The translations under genes were made by a program, and so were the position numbers. From Zygnema cylindricum (lineage: Eukaryota; Streptophyta; Zygnematophyceae; Zygnematales; Zygnemataceae): DNA of 64,000 nucleotides. Position 1 is the first letter of the stretch; each line of letters opens with the position of its first letter. Below are positions 21,261 to 33,431 of the stretch, piece after piece. Under the pieces are notes generated by a model that did no database searches, was not told the origin of the DNA, and saw only the letters and a program-made list of their open reading frames with translations. The stretch is taken from contig JBBHKE010002550.1 in assembly GCA_037447655.1 (NCBI GenBank), forward strand, positions 56,820-120,819, read 5' to 3'.

Positions 21261-21846
21261 TTGTGGAGGTACATCTTCAGTGATGAAAGAATACGCGGAC
21301 AGCGGACGGAGTCCGCCGTTATTATTGGAAGAGAACTCTTGACTGCACCGTCATTTCGGCAGACGAACTTTGACCGCGAACTGTTTCATTTTAGCGGTTG
21401 TTTGATCCTGGATCTTTGTAAATATTTTATGTACGGTTGACGATGAGGTTTTGTTTAATGAATATTAGTGTTCCAATTAACCATGGTAATTCTGGTACGA
21501 CGTGTTTAGCTGTAGGCTCACTTGTATATGTAGGACTTAGATTATTTTAGGAAGTAGGATTGTTGTGTAGGAAAACTCCGAAGCACTTTCTGGGTGTTTT
21601 GAATTGTAAGATCATTGTGATCTTTTGGCAAAACCTGGTGAAATTCTGCATGTGTTTTCTTTCGTGTATATTCTACATTGTGCCAAATTTGCAGACCTAG
21701 GGTGTGTCTGATTTGCTTGGGGATTCATTGTGAAGTCGGTCGTTTGTGGGATTTCGTGAGAGTTTCCTCTTTGCATATTTGATTGTCATGGCAACTGCCA
21801 GTGCTTCTTCATCTTCTTCAATGGCACCAGCTGTCTCAAATCAACA
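21261..21846 (+). repeat. 5' LTR of element D (recognisable 3' part)
   Basis: Aligns with 32850-33431 (shared CATCTTCAGTGATGAAAGAA, GTCTGATTT.CTTGGGG, and end TCAAATCAACA), with scattered differences. Encodes a Gag leader starting at ATG 21788. Ends at 21846; the next 15 bases, GGTCATGGGCCCTCC (21847-21861), match the half-tRNA primer-binding site with two mismatches. Confidence 0.75.
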
Positions 21847-22559
21847 GGTCATGGGCCCTCCCTCACGGATCCCGGTGTTTAATGGGCAAAAGTATCTTTA
21901 TTGAACGGATTTGACTAAGTCTTATTTGAAACAAGTGAAATTATATGATGTGATTTTTGGTATCCTTCCGGATACCGATCCGGATTTTGGAGAGAAAAAT
22001 GAAGAAGCATTGCATGTTCTGAAGTGACTTTTGTCAAAAGATCTTAACACGACATATATCAATAACTCTACATCATCTGAAATATGGAAGGCTTTAAGTG
22101 AATCTTATGTCTTAGCTAGTGAGCAGAATGAGGTTGTAACTGCTGGAAAAATTTGTGACTATAGATATACTGGGGTGACATGAACTCATGTTGTAATGGC
22201 TTAAAGCTTCTATTATCGAAAAATGCTTGTTTCGGGGGGAGTTTTTCTCCTTATCATCAAGCCATGATTCTAATGAGAGGGCTTCCCACTGAATATAGAG
22301 GAGCAGCAAAGCAGCTAAAAAGGTTAGAGAAGAGTAAATGGAATATAGCTGTAGCTCAAGTTTATATCTTTGACGAAGAGGCAACTCATATAGCATTAAA
22401 TGGTGGTCAATCGGTGGTAGCTTACAATGGACAGACATATAAGCCAACTGGATGTTTTGGAAATAGACACTTTACCCCCAATCCGAATTATAGGCAATAT
22501 GATAGGTGTGTCTATTGCTTTGGTCAAGGTCATGTTTTCCAGCTCTGTCCGGCATTTAT
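21788..22559 (+). pseudogene. Gag of element D
   Basis: Starts in the LTR with a Ser/Ala-rich leader and reads through the primer-binding site as QQVMGPPSRIPVFNG. Stops at about 21902, 22026 and 22183 interrupt it. The last part (22190-22559) reaches a CCHC knuckle CVYCFGQGHVFQLC and breaks at CPAF where C is inserted. Gag of L (61284-61993) is its closest relative in the window. Confidence 0.78.
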
Positions 22560-22566
22560 AGAAGCG

Positions 22567-23573
22567 TGTGAAACAGGAATATAATAAATAGGTTTTTGTA
22601 TTTTCTAGGTCTTAAAATATTAGCGGAAAAGAACATACATGCAACCTGCCTTCATCTCTTCTCTCTTACCCCCATACTTGTTGTAGTCACTGAAAGAGAG
22701 AGAGAGTGATAGAGCCATAGCAGCCTCCACTCTATATACAGGGCTAGAGAGTGACCTTAAGTCACTCTCAACAAAAAGGTAGAGTCCAGCAGGACTCGAA
22801 CCCCCGACCGGTAGAGCATGGCGTAGCCCTGCGCGCTAACCTGTCTGTCATAGAAGATCGCTAGAGAATATAGGGTGTGATTAATATTTAGAGTGTTTTT
22901 CTGTCACCTAAACCGATTAACGAAAATGTAATTGTAGCATCATAGAATGGGTCAAAATTCAGTGCGGATTGAATCCTGCACGAAACAAATGAATCAAACA
23001 TTTGTTTCGACGGTCAATATTTAATGTCGGTTTGCATCCAACAACATATGTCTTCGTCGAGATCCCGGAAAGGTCACTCTAGCGTTTTGTGACGTGGCAT
23101 AACATAGAGCCACGTGGAGAGATAACATTCGGTCGCCGGAATTTTGAGGAACGTACGGACGAGTGAAAAGTGGACACGCGTCCGCTTAATAGCTTTGTCG
23201 TACATAGGCCGTACAAAAGGTACACTAACAATAGTACTTTTTGGTATGGTACAGTAATCTGATTGGTCTGTACTTCAGTAGATAGAAGGTATTAGAGAGA
23301 ATCAGAACTTAGGAAATTTTGGTAGGTAGTCACCTCTCCCTTTGAGAGTTTGTACAAATTGGCATTTTTATTGCCTCATAACTTATCGGCTGGTTGTCCG
23401 TTTTCAATGATTTTTTTTGCTACGGACTCAAGGGAGTCCAAGCTGCGTAGGGGTGAAGTCAAGCTGTCATTTTGTATTCTTGGGCAGCAGTGGCTGTGTC
23501 TTAAAGTGGGCTAGTTAAAAACTATCTAAAGGCTTCCTATATTCTGTAGTCCAATGGAGGACACAGAATTGCA
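22567..23573 (+). repeat. 5' LTR of element C
   Basis: Left end is eroded (TGTGAAACAGG where the 3' LTR has TGTTGAAATA); right end ..ACAGAATTGCA. Contains the hairpin (22655-22720), antisense tRNA-like module (22785-22860), CACGTG at about 23112, GTAC repeats at 23197-23260 and the Gag ATG at 23554. Confidence 0.85.
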
Positions 23574-24702
23574 GGTTATAGGCCCACCCTCTAGGGTGCC
23601 CACTTTCAATGGATCTGGGTTCATCTATTGGGAAGCCATGATGATGGGAGATTTCTATGAAAAACGATACTGGGTTATCGTTAGTGGACAAGTGAAACAT
23701 CCACCTTCGATAACTCCGCCAGGATTTGGAGGAGTAGGGTTTTCTGCAGGAGCAACTACTTCCGTGGAGGAGGCACGTGATGGGGACAGCAATGTGTCCG
23801 AAAAGGGGAAAGGGAAGGAGACACCCCTCACCCCTATTTCTATGGCACCGGGTGCGGCGGCAGTGAAGAACGTGGAGAACGATGCTCAAATGTGGAAAGA
23901 CGTAAACATGGCTGCCAAAGACTTCATTCTAAGGCATCTCACTCAAGCCTTGGCCACCTCTCACCTTAATATTTACAAGGCCGAGGAGTTGTGGGAGAGT
24001 TTGATAGAGATCTATTGAGCGGGTAGTATTCACGAGCTCCAGTTGGTTGAGCAAAAGCTAGTGAGTTACACTTACAAAGGAGAAAAGATGTTACATTATT
24101 GCAATGATCTTTTATGTTTGTATATGGAGATGGAAAAAGACGGATGGACAGGTACAATAAAAATGAAAGTTAACACTCTCATCATGAAGTTACCAGACGA
24201 GTATGAGAACATAGTGTACCGAGTACAAGAAATGACTGATAGTTCATGGAAGTGGAATGCAGTGGTTCGGATGATACTTGTGCAGGAAAATACCATGGAG
24301 ATCATGAGAGGTGGAAAGAGCGTTCAAGCTCTGGCCGCCAGAGGGAACAGGTGGAGACCGGAACCGAAAAACCCAAACAAAGGAGAGAGATTCCAACCTG
24401 GAGGACTGAGGCCCCCAAAGGGCCTATGTCATTTTTGCAAAGAGCCAGGGCACTTTATTATGGATTGTGCTAAGCTGGCGGAGTTGAGGCTCCAAGAGAA
24501 CCAAGGAGGGGGTTCTTCCAGAGGGAAAAAAAAGGTACTTTTGGTCACAAAGGTGATAGGAGACACCGAGGACGAGTCATTTGAGGAACATGGGGAGCTT
24601 TTTCTTGAAGAGAGACTGGAGGAGAAGGAGATCCCATGGAGACAAAAATGTGCCCTTGGAGCAATTCGGGAAGCTCCACAGGAAAGATGGATCATCGACT
24701 GA
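23554..24702 (+). pseudogene. Gag of element C
   Basis: LTR-encoded start MEDTELQVIGPPSRVP at 23554. Gag runs to an in-frame TGA at 24016, resumes from about 24040 and is open to 24702, with CCHC knuckle CHFCKEPGHFIMDC and a basic segment followed by an acidic stretch. The second TGA (24700) falls inside the protease active-site motif, between WIID and GASMHMC. Otherwise colinear with gag of B and G. Confidence 0.85.
23574..23588 (+). other. Primer-binding site of C
   Basis: GGTTATAGGCCCACC abuts the LTR; one mismatch to the initiator tRNA-Met anticodon-arm complement, affecting the CAU anticodon itself. Confidence 0.75.
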
Positions 24703-25985
24703 GGTGCATCCATGCATATGTGTCGTGAGAATGACCTCTTCACTAAGCTAAGGAAAATCCCTACTGTAGAAATAGAGTATGGGGATGGGAGAGTTGTTAC
24801 TACAGATCTAGTGGGATCAGTTGACTTGAAAGTTTTAGTGGGGGGTAAGACTTTTATAATTACATTCTCAAATGTACACTACATTCCTCAGCTGAGTAAA
24901 AATCTTGTCTCTACGTTTGTGCTAGATGACAAGGAGTTTGATACCTTCACTAGAAAGGGAGTCTTTACAGCTAAGATGGGGATGAAGGTTACTTCACGGC
25001 AGATAAAGGTAGCCAAGGAATGTTTAGGCTTAACCTGAGTAATGAAAAGAAGAATGCTTCTTATGTAGGTGTTCCTAAGTTTATGATTTGGCATAAGCGG
25101 TTTGGGCATGTGCATTTTGATAGATTGAGGGAAATGAAAAAGCTTAGGGTAGTAGATGGCATTCCGTTTGGGGATAATGAAATGATGGATGATTGTTGTG
25201 GTTTTGCTCAAGGTAAGGCTCACAGACTTCCCTTTCCCAAAGCCACCACATTTAGAGGTGAGAAAGTGTTAGATTTGGTCCACACAGATATTTGGGGTCC
25301 CGCAAAAGTACCTTCGGTTGGAGGAAAGAGGTTTATGATGACAATAACCGATGACTGGTCTAGATACTCTAGAGTCTACTTTCTGAAAACAAAGTCTGAA
25401 GCATCAACTTACTTCAAAGAATATCAAGCCTGGAGTGAGAAGTTACATAAAACCCCCATAAAAAGGATAAGGAGTGATAATGGGGGAAAATATACCTCTA
25501 ACCAGTTTGAGGAATATCAGAAAGATGAGGGAGAACAGTACCAGAAAATTGTACCATATAACCCGGAACAAAATGGGGTGGCTGAGAGGTTGAATCGAAC
25601 ACTAGGAGATAGTGCATGTAGTATGTTGGCAGATACGAAAATGGGAAAGAGATTCCAGGCAGAAGCAATGAACTGTGCCAACTACATTAAGAATAGAGTC
25701 CTTACCTCGGTTGTAAAGTGAGTGACACCTTATGAGAGATGGGTTGGAAGAAAACCAGATATCTCACACCTTAAAGTATTCGGTAGCCAAGTTTACAGTC
25801 TTCACACGGATAGGAAAAATTGGAAACTAGATGGTAAAGCGAAACGTGGATACTTTGTGGGATATGATGAGGATGTTAAGGGATGTACAGTCTATCACTT
25901 AGCAAAGAAAGATATCATTCTGGTCAAACACTTAGTTGTCATGGATGAAGGGAAGTCATTTGATCCCTTAAATATACAAAGAAGA
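24703..25985 (+). pseudogene. Protease and integrase of element C
   Basis: Protease continues from GASMHMC (24703) to a frameshift at about 24990-25020. The integrase frame 25020-25721 holds WHKRFGHV with a zinc partner altered to CGFAQGK, the core LVHTDIWGP, RSDNGGKY and AERLNRT. The three catalytic acidic residues are present, although GGEY has become GGKY. A TGA at 25719 separates the C-terminal part 25722-25985 (KPDISHLKVFGSQVY, DEDVKGCTVYHL). Confidence 0.85.
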
Positions 25986-26009
25986 TAAGAATCAGATTTC
26001 GAGTCCGAA

Positions 26010-27899
26010 AGTGAGGGGAACTCAGTCGTTTCCCAAAGAGACATGAGTGAAACCGTGATTGCAGATTAAGGGGAGATCCATGATACAGGAGACTTACCAG
26101 AAGCCTCACATACTCCTATGGATTTTGAGGCGATAGAAGAAGCGGGACAAAAACCGGCTTCCATAGACGGGGGAGCCGACAAGACACTAAGAAGAAATCG
26201 AAGACTTCCATCCATTCCATCTTCGGAGTTTGAGGGAAGAAGGAGGAGCAACAAAAGGATACAGGAAAAACAAGCTGCTCATAAGGTAACTAAGCTATCT
26301 CACCCAAATCAGCCTCAATCTTACTCGGAGGCAGTGAATAGTCCAGAGAAACAAAGATGGATGAGAGCCATATATGATGAGATGGCTTCTATCATGGAAG
26401 CAAATACTTGGGAACTAGCAGATTGTCCTCCAGACAGAAAACCTATTGGGTGTAAATGGGTATTTAAACTAAAATTGAACCCAGATAATACAATTGGGAG
26501 ATATAAGGCTCGATTGGTAGCGAAGGGGTTCACCCAAAAGGAGGGGATTGACTATGAGGAGACCTTTGCTCCAACTGTTCGGTTCCCAACAGTAAGGATT
26601 CTCCTTAGTCTAGCAGCAGCAAAAGACATGGAAATGCACCAGATGAACATTAAGATTGCTTTTCTTAATGGTGGGTTAGAGGAAGAAATTTTCATGAGAC
26701 AACCCGAGGGGTTTATGGAAGAAGGAGAAGAGAGCAAAGTCTGCAGGCTTATATAGTCCTAATATGGACTAAAGTAGGCTCCCTTATATGGAATAAGAAA
26801 CTAGATGAGTTTCTCACCAATCAAGGATCTATCCGAATCAGCTCTGACCATTCTATCTATATGTTTGAATATAAGAATGGTGTCATTTTTATTGCAATTT
26901 ATGTTGATGATCTACTTGTGTTGAGTAAATCTTTGGAGAAAATCAATAGGCTAAAGAAAGATCTTAAGGGCAGATTTGATATGAAAGATTTAGGGGAGGC
27001 AAAATATATTTTGGGGATCCAAATGGAGCGAGATAGGGGGAAGAAGATTATCAGACTTACTCAAAAGCAAGCAATAGGTAATATGCTTGTGAAATCCGAG
27101 ATGGAAAATGCTAACAGTTGTACCACTCCCATGGACTTGAAAAAAGTAAGTGATGGGAGTGTAGAAGGAGGAGTTATAATTTTAGATGATCAAATGAGTC
27201 CACAGGAGAGAGAGTTTATGAAATCTATTTCTTACAGACAGGTCGTAGGAAGTTTGATCTACTTTATGAAATGTACAAGGCTGGACATAGCGGCAGTAGT
27301 AGAAGTCTTCAGTAGGAGTCTTAACCATCCTAGAAAGAGAGATTAGGAGGCAGCCAAGAGAGTCATAAGATATCTGGTTTGAACCAGAGAATAATGGTTG
27401 CATTTGAGAGGGGAGCACAATGACATCACCACTTGGAGTGATGCCAGTTATGGGGATGCACCTATGAGACGATGCACTTCTGGGTATGTGTTGTATGTTG
27501 GGGAAGGTGCTTGCTGTTGGAGCAGTAAGCAACAAAAGGTGGTTGCTCAGTCTACTATGGAGGCTGAGTATATGGCGTCTTGTTCTGCTGTGAAAGAACT
27601 AATGTCGGTGAAGTCATTATTGCAAGAACTGGGATATATGAAGGAGGGAGTGCATGAAATATTTTGCGATAATCAAGCTGCAATCGCAATCGCAGCCAAT
27701 CCAAAACATCATTTCAAAGCAAAACATATGGACATAAGATTGAGCTTCGTAAGAGAAAAAGTTGAAAAAAAAAATTTTAATCTTGTGTATAGACCTGATG
27801 AAGAAATGGTGGCTGACATGATGACCAAACCTGTGCCCTCTCCTAAGTTAAAGTATTGTCGGAAAAAATGCGGGTTTAAAGAAAAATTAAAATTAGACT
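26010..27899 (+). pseudogene. RT-RNase H of element C
   Basis: 26118-26756 contains the linker and first half of RT ([45 protein letters not shown]). Stops cluster at 26755-26780. 26861-27346 has intact YVDDLLVLSKS, ending at a TAG replacing a conserved Trp in RDWEAAKR. RNase H 27398-27899 is open and ends near the polypurine tract, with TTWSDASYGDAPMRRCTSGY, STMEAEYMAS and FCDNQAAIAI. Confidence 0.86.
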
Positions 27900-27914
27900 A
27901 TAAAAAAAGGGGAG

Positions 27915-28910
27915 TGTTGAAATAAATAGGATTTTGTATTTTCTAGGTCTTAATATATTAGGGGAAAAGAACATACAGGCAGCCTACCTTCATCTCTTCT
28001 CTCTTACTCCTATACTTGTTGTAGTCACTGAAAGAGAGAGAGAGTGATAGAGCCATAGCTGCCTCCACTCTATATACAGGGCTAGAGAGTGACCTTGAGT
28101 TACTCTCAACAACAAGGTAGAGTCCAGCAGGACTCGAACCCCCTACCGGTAGAGCGTGGCGTAGCCCTGCGCGCTAACCAACCTGTCATAGAAGATCGCT
28201 AGAGAATATAGGGTGTGATTAATATTTAGAGTGTTTTCCGTCACCTAAACCGATTAACGAAAATGTAATTGTAGCATCATAAAAAGCGTCAAAATTCAGT
28301 GCGGACTGAATCCCGCACAAAACAAATGAATCTGACATTTGTTTCGACGGTCAATGTTTAATGTCGGTTCCCATCCAACGGCATATGTCTTCGTCGAGAT
28401 CTCGGAAAGGTCACTCTGGCCTTTTGTGACGTGGCATGATCTGGAGCCACGTGGAGAGATAACATTCAGTCGCGGGAATTCTGAGGAACGTACGGACGAG
28501 TGAAAAGTGGACACTAGTCCGCTTAATAGCTTTGTAGTACATAGGTCGTAAAAAAAGTACACCGGCAGTAGTACTTTTTGGTATGGTACAGTAATCTGAT
28601 TGGTCTGTACTTCAGTAGATAGAATTTCTTAGAGAGAATCACGACTTAGGAAATTTTGGTAGGTTCACACCTCTCCCTTTGAGAGTTTGTACAAATTGGA
28701 ATTTTTACTGCCTCATAACTTATCAGCTAGTTGTCCGTTTTCTTTGATACTTTTTGCTACGGACTCAAGGGAGTCTAAGCTGCACAAAAGTGTAGTCAAA
28801 CTGTCATTTTGGACTCTTGGGCAGCAGTGGATGTGGCTTAAAGTGGGCTAGTTAAAAACTATCTAGAGGCTTCTTGTATTCTGTAGTCCAATGGAGGACA
28901 CAGAATTGCA
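27915..28910 (+). repeat. 3' LTR of element C (996 bp)
   Basis: Starts TGTTGAAATAAATAGG after purine tract AAAAAAAGGGGAG and ends ..ACAGAATTGCA at 28910. The flanking TTTAT and resumed D coding sequence define the end precisely. Contains an intact LTR-borne ATG (28891) that reads outward into D. Confidence 0.88.
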
Positions 28911-30165
28911 TTTATCGTGCGGGATGGAGGGTGCGGTCAATAGACTCACCATCATAAGTGGCGGCTTCAAAATTACCGGTTAAAAGTGCAACGTTCCTTA
29001 CATTTGATGAGACGTCACAAGATGAACGGCCGGAAGGAGAGGAAGATGTGGTCAGATTTCCGCAATCGGATGATGATGAGTTCTTTGCTCTTGCAAAAGA
29101 TCTCATGGAGGGACCTCAGGAAAACGGATGGATTATGGAATCCGAATGCTCCTCATACATGTGCGGTAACCGGGCTTCTTTTAAGACACTTACTCCAATT
29201 CCCACTCGTCGGATTTATTACGCGGATGACAGCAATGTGGAGGTTACAGCAAAGGGAAGCGTGGAGTTAGCATGTGACATCAATGGTCAGATTGTAAAAA
29301 TAACCCTTTATGATGTTCTCTATATCCCAAAGTTTACGAAGAATTTGTTTTCCACTTCGGTGGCGGAAATGAAAGGTTTTGAAATTTTACAAATGAATGG
29401 AAAAAAGGTAGTAAGCAAAGATGGGAGGGTAGCTTTTGTAGGAATTAGAGGCCCAAACGTGTTGTACCGGATCGACTTGGCTAATTAAATTGAATTTGCA
29501 TACTCCAGTGTCCTTCCGGAAAACGTTTTGTGGCATAAGAGGCTCGGTCATGTTCATAGTGAAAGACTTGATAAAATGGTAAAAATATGATAGATGGTGT
29601 TAAGTTAGGACAAAGAGATTCTCATGTATGCGATGGATGTACCTTAGGAAAGCTTCATAAGCTGCCCCTATCTCAGACCGCAGATAACCGGGCCACAGAA
29701 TTGCTGCAAATTATTCACTCGGATGTATGGGGACCGTCGAAAGTTCCTTCCCTCAGTGGCAGTCGGTTTTTTGTCACTTTTAAAGACGATTTTTCAAGAT
29801 ACAGCAAGGTTTACTTTGCGAAAGAAAAAAATGAAGTGCTCACTCACTTCAAACATTTTTGGGTATGGGCGAAAAAGCTTTATGGGAAACCGGTTCTTTC
29901 ACTTCGATCCGACATCGGAGGGGAATATGTTTCTCATGCATTCTCTGAATATCTAAAAGACAATGGCATTCCTCGGCAATTTACAGTTCCTTATACTCGA
30001 GAACAGAATGGAGTATCCAAAAGACTCAACCGAACTCTAACGGAAACAGCAAAATCTATGTTGCTAGATAAGGGAATAGATTTCAAATTTGTGGTGAGGC
30101 TTTCTTGTGTGCGTCGTATATTAGGAATAGAATAGAGACTAGAGCAGTACAAGGGAAAACACTAT
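28911..30165 (+). pseudogene. Protease and integrase of element D
   Basis: Open stretch 28958-29488 holds the protease region, but the active-site motif is altered (WIMESECSSYMC where DSG is expected). HHCC domain WHKRLGHVHSERLDKM spans a stop at about 29589. The integrase core 29587-30135 has CDGCTLGKLHK, IHSDVWGP and RSDIGGEY, but the catalytic Glu position reads NGVSKRLNRT, so Glu is Lys. Ends in a frameshift near 30120. Confidence 0.83.
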
Positions 30166-32394
30166 ATGAAGTGTGGACTGGATGAATACCGAATGTTAGT
30201 CACTTCCGGATTTTTGGGAGTAAATGTTTCATTTTGGATAATCTCCCTGTTTCTAAGCTTAGACCGAAATCGATTCCCGGAATTTTTGTGTGATATGATG
30301 ATGAATCAGTGGGCTATAGAGTATTTAATACAGATAAGAATAAACTTCAGAATGCTATAAATATTCAGGATAAGGAAGAGAGTCGATCGCTAGTTGTTTT
30401 TGGTATGACAGATTTTGAAAAAGATTCCAAAATCAAAGAATATGTTATCTTTGAAAATACTCCTCTCACTTCACCTAGTCACTCTTTGGACACGTCGGTT
30501 GGTCCAAGTGTGGAGGATACTCCTCCTCCTCCTCCTCCACCTCCTTCTCCTCCTCCTTCTCTGCGGCAACCTACGGATCCAACAATTCCAGCCTCAGATT
30601 TTCCGGGGGGAAGAAGGCAAAGCAGCAAGCTGCAAAACTGCGATGCTGCTCAATTTTCTGTCAGCACGTTGAAACCAGGTGAAAACTATGAAACTGCAAA
30701 GCTGCGATGTTGTTGCGATGTTGCTGCGATGTTGCGAAGCTGCGATGCTGCTGCGACGTTGCGAAGCTGCGATGGTGCGAAGCTGCGAGGCTGTTCTATT
30801 GTCTACTTGCACAATGGAACTACTCACAATACAGAAAGCTTTTTCAACTCCGGAAAAGGATCAATGGATCTGCGCAGTCAACGATGAAATGCGATCAAAA
30901 ATCAAGGCTCAAACCTGGGAGCTTGTGGAGCTTTCGCCGGATCGAAAGGCCATCGGTTGTTAGTGGGTCTTTAAAGTCAAGTTGAATGCGGATAACTCTA
31001 TTGAAAGATATAAAGCTAGACTTGTTGCTAAAGGCTTTAGTCAAAAGGATGGAATTGACTATGAAGAGACTTTCTCTCCAGTTGTCTGATTTCCAACTGT
31101 TAGAATTTTGTTCTCGTTAGCCGCCATTGAGGATATGGAATTACATCAAATGGATGTTAAGCCAGCCTTCTTGTATGGAGATCTAGAGGAAGTAATTTAT
31201 ATGAAGCAGCCTGAAATGTATGAAGAGACAGGAAAAGAAAATCTGGTTTTTAAATTGTTGAAATCCCTTTACGGTCTGAAGCAGGCTCCACGTCAGTGGA
31301 ATCTCAAACTAGATGAGTTTCTAATTGGTCTTGGATTCGTTAGAATTAGCTCAGATCACTCAGTTTATGTTATGGAAGGGGAAGATGGGATCAATTACAT
31401 TGCTGTATATATAGATGATTTGCTGTAATTAAGCAATTGATTGAATGAGATTAACAAAATCAATGCAGCCTTGAATTCAAGATTTGAGATGAAGGATTTA
31501 GGTGAGGCAAGGTACATTCTTGGAATTCAAGTAGAAAGGGATAGAGATCGGAGAACAATCAATCTAACACAGCGGGAAGCGATAGGAAATGTGCTTGAAA
31601 AGTTTGGCATGGGAGAGGCAAAGGGAAGTACCACTCCCATGGAATTTAAGCAAATGGTGGAAGGCATAGACACTAATGGGGGAGTCATCTTTGATGACAT
31701 CTTGGATTCAACGGAGGCAAATTTTATGGCCACCATTCCTTACCGACAGATTGTTGGGAGTCTCATTTACTTCATGAACTGCACGAGGCCAGATATTGCG
31801 GCACCAGTTGGTGCGTTGAGTTGGAGTTTACAAAATCCGAGGAAATCAGATTGGGAGGCAGCAAAGAGGGTTCTTCGATACCTTGTAGGGACACGGAATC
31901 TTTGACTTGCTCTCGGTGGAGATGAAGTCAAAATTCATACATGGAGCGATGCTAGCTTCGGAGACATGCCAAGCCGCCGTTCCAAAACCGAATTCATTTT
32001 GAAGATTGGAAGTGGGACATGTTGCTGGAGCACCAATCTTCAAAAGGTAACAGTGCAATCTACAATGGAGGCTAAATATATGGCAGCGAGCTTATTTGTT
32101 AAGGAGTTAATATGGGTGAAGTCTCTCCTTCAAGAGCTTCATTTTATGCAATTGGGACCTCAAACATTGTGGTGTGACAACCACGCAGCTATTGCGATTG
32201 CATCTAACCCGAGTCATCATTTCAAAAGCAAGCACATGGATATCAAGCAGCATTTTGTAAGAGAGAAGGTGATGAAAAGAATTTTAAAGCTCAGTTATCT
32301 TCCAGATGTGAAGATGGTAGTAGATATGATGACTAAGCCTTTACTTGCACCTAAGTTGAAGTTTTGTAGGGAGGAATGTGGACTCAGTGATTGA
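30166..32394 (+). pseudogene. RT-RNase H of element D, with repeat-rich linker
   Basis: 30309-30887 covers the IN-RT linker, with a proline run from CCT repeats (30520-30560) and a Cys/Ala/Leu-rich expansion from GCTGCGATG-like repeats (30680-30800). RT then runs through [20 protein letters not shown] and an open block 31108-31428 with SLYGLKQAP and YIDDLL, stopping right after. 31441-31905 completes RT. RNase H is 31966-32394 (WSDASFGDMPSRRSKTEF, STMEAKYMAAS). Stops at 30961, 31088, 31426 and 31903. Confidence 0.84.
30680..30800 (+). repeat. GCTGCGATG-type short tandem repeat in D linker
   Basis: Roughly ten imperfect units built on GCGATGTTGC / GCTGCGATG. Similar GCAGCTGCG words recur in the D and E LTRs (for example 32550-32590 and 34135-34165). 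Confidence 0.75.
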
Positions 32395-32417
32395 GAGAGT
32401 CTAAAGGTTTAGAGGAA

Positions 32418-33431
32418 TGTTGTTATGGAAACCTTGAGTCCTCTCTATATCTTGTTGCTATACTGCCATGCTGCGCTAAGTCTGACATCTTAGCTGGAAA
32501 CCTTGAACACTCTACATTTGTTGATGTGCTGCTATGTTGCGGTGATGGGACATCGCAGCCGCGCTACTCTAATATCGTTGCTGCGCTGACAGATCATAGC
32601 AGTCATAACAGTCATAGCAGTCACAACAGGGTCATAGCAGCTATAGCAGTCTACACAAGATAGTTGTTTCAAATATGAGTCAATTTGTGTTAAGATGAAT
32701 TGACAAGGACATGATTTAGTGAGTATCTAACTCCAAAAGGAGTAAAGAGATTTGGTGCACTTCAGGCACACATGTCGGTCCGTGAGAAAGTCAAGATTGG
32801 GTTGTTCCAGAAAAGAAGTACAAGTTTAATTGAGGACCAAAGTTACACGTAGAGGTTCATCTTCAGTGATGAAAGAATACGCGGACGGCGAAATGAGTTT
32901 GCCGTTATTTTTGGAAGAGAACTCTTGACTGCTCCGTCATTTCGGCAGACAAACTTTGACTGCGCACTACTTCATTTTAGCGGTTGTTTGATCCTGTATC
33001 GTTGTAAATATTTTATGTACGGTTGACGGTGAGGTTTTATTTAATGAATATTAGTGTTCCAATCGACCATGGTAATTATGGTACGACGTGTTCAGCTGTA
33101 GGTTCACTTGTATATGTAGGACTTAGATTATTCTAGGAAGTAGGATTGTTGTGTAGGAAAACTGCGAAGCAGTTTCTAGGTGTTTTGAATTGTAAGATCA
33201 TTGTGATCTTTTGGCAGAACCTTGTGAAATTCTGCATGTGTTTTCTTTGGTGTATATTCTACATTGTGGCAAATTTTCATACCTAGGGCGTGTCTGATTT
33301 TCTTGGGGCTTCATTGTGAAGTTGGTCATTTGTGGGATTTCGTGAGGGTGTCCTCTTTGCATATTTGATTCTCATAACAACGTCGGTACTTCTTCATCTT
33401 CTTCGGTGGCACCAGCTGTCTCAAATCAACA
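32418..33431 (+). repeat. 3' LTR of element D (1,014 bp)
   Basis: Starts TGTTGTTATGG after purines AGAGGAA and ends ..TCAAATCAACA. Contains imperfect TCATAGCAG-type repeats (32590-32655). From about 32676 it appears base-for-base identical to the solo LTR at 39585-40340. The LTR-borne ATG is lost (ATA). Confidence 0.85.

Larger units (their letters stand above)
22567..28910 (+). mobile_element. Copia element C, nearly full length (6.3 kb)
   Basis: Best preserved element here: 5' LTR 22567-23573, primer-binding site, gag, protease, integrase, RT, RNase H, polypurine tract and 3' LTR 27915-28910. The two LTRs look about 95% identical by eye, younger than its neighbours. TTTAT at 22555-22559 and 28911-28915 is the apparent target duplication; 7 bases between the left copy and the first LTR-like base are unexplained. 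At least seven stops or shifts across the coding region make it inactive. Confidence 0.88.
21017..33431 (+). mobile_element. Copia element D, split by element C
   Basis: A second copia lineage with different LTRs. Parts: partial 5' LTR (about 21261-21846), gag (21788-22559), interruption by C (22567-28910), then protease, integrase, RT and RNase H (28911-32394) and 3' LTR (32418-33431). Gag breaks off in the segment CPAF and continues just after C, and TTTAT occurs on both sides of C, as expected for a 5-bp target duplication. Many stops; inactive. Confidence 0.84.

Noticed and set aside
30309-30887. Proline-rich host protein
   Set aside because: It is the integrase-RT linker of element D with CCT and GCTGCGATG repeats; both ends read into pol.
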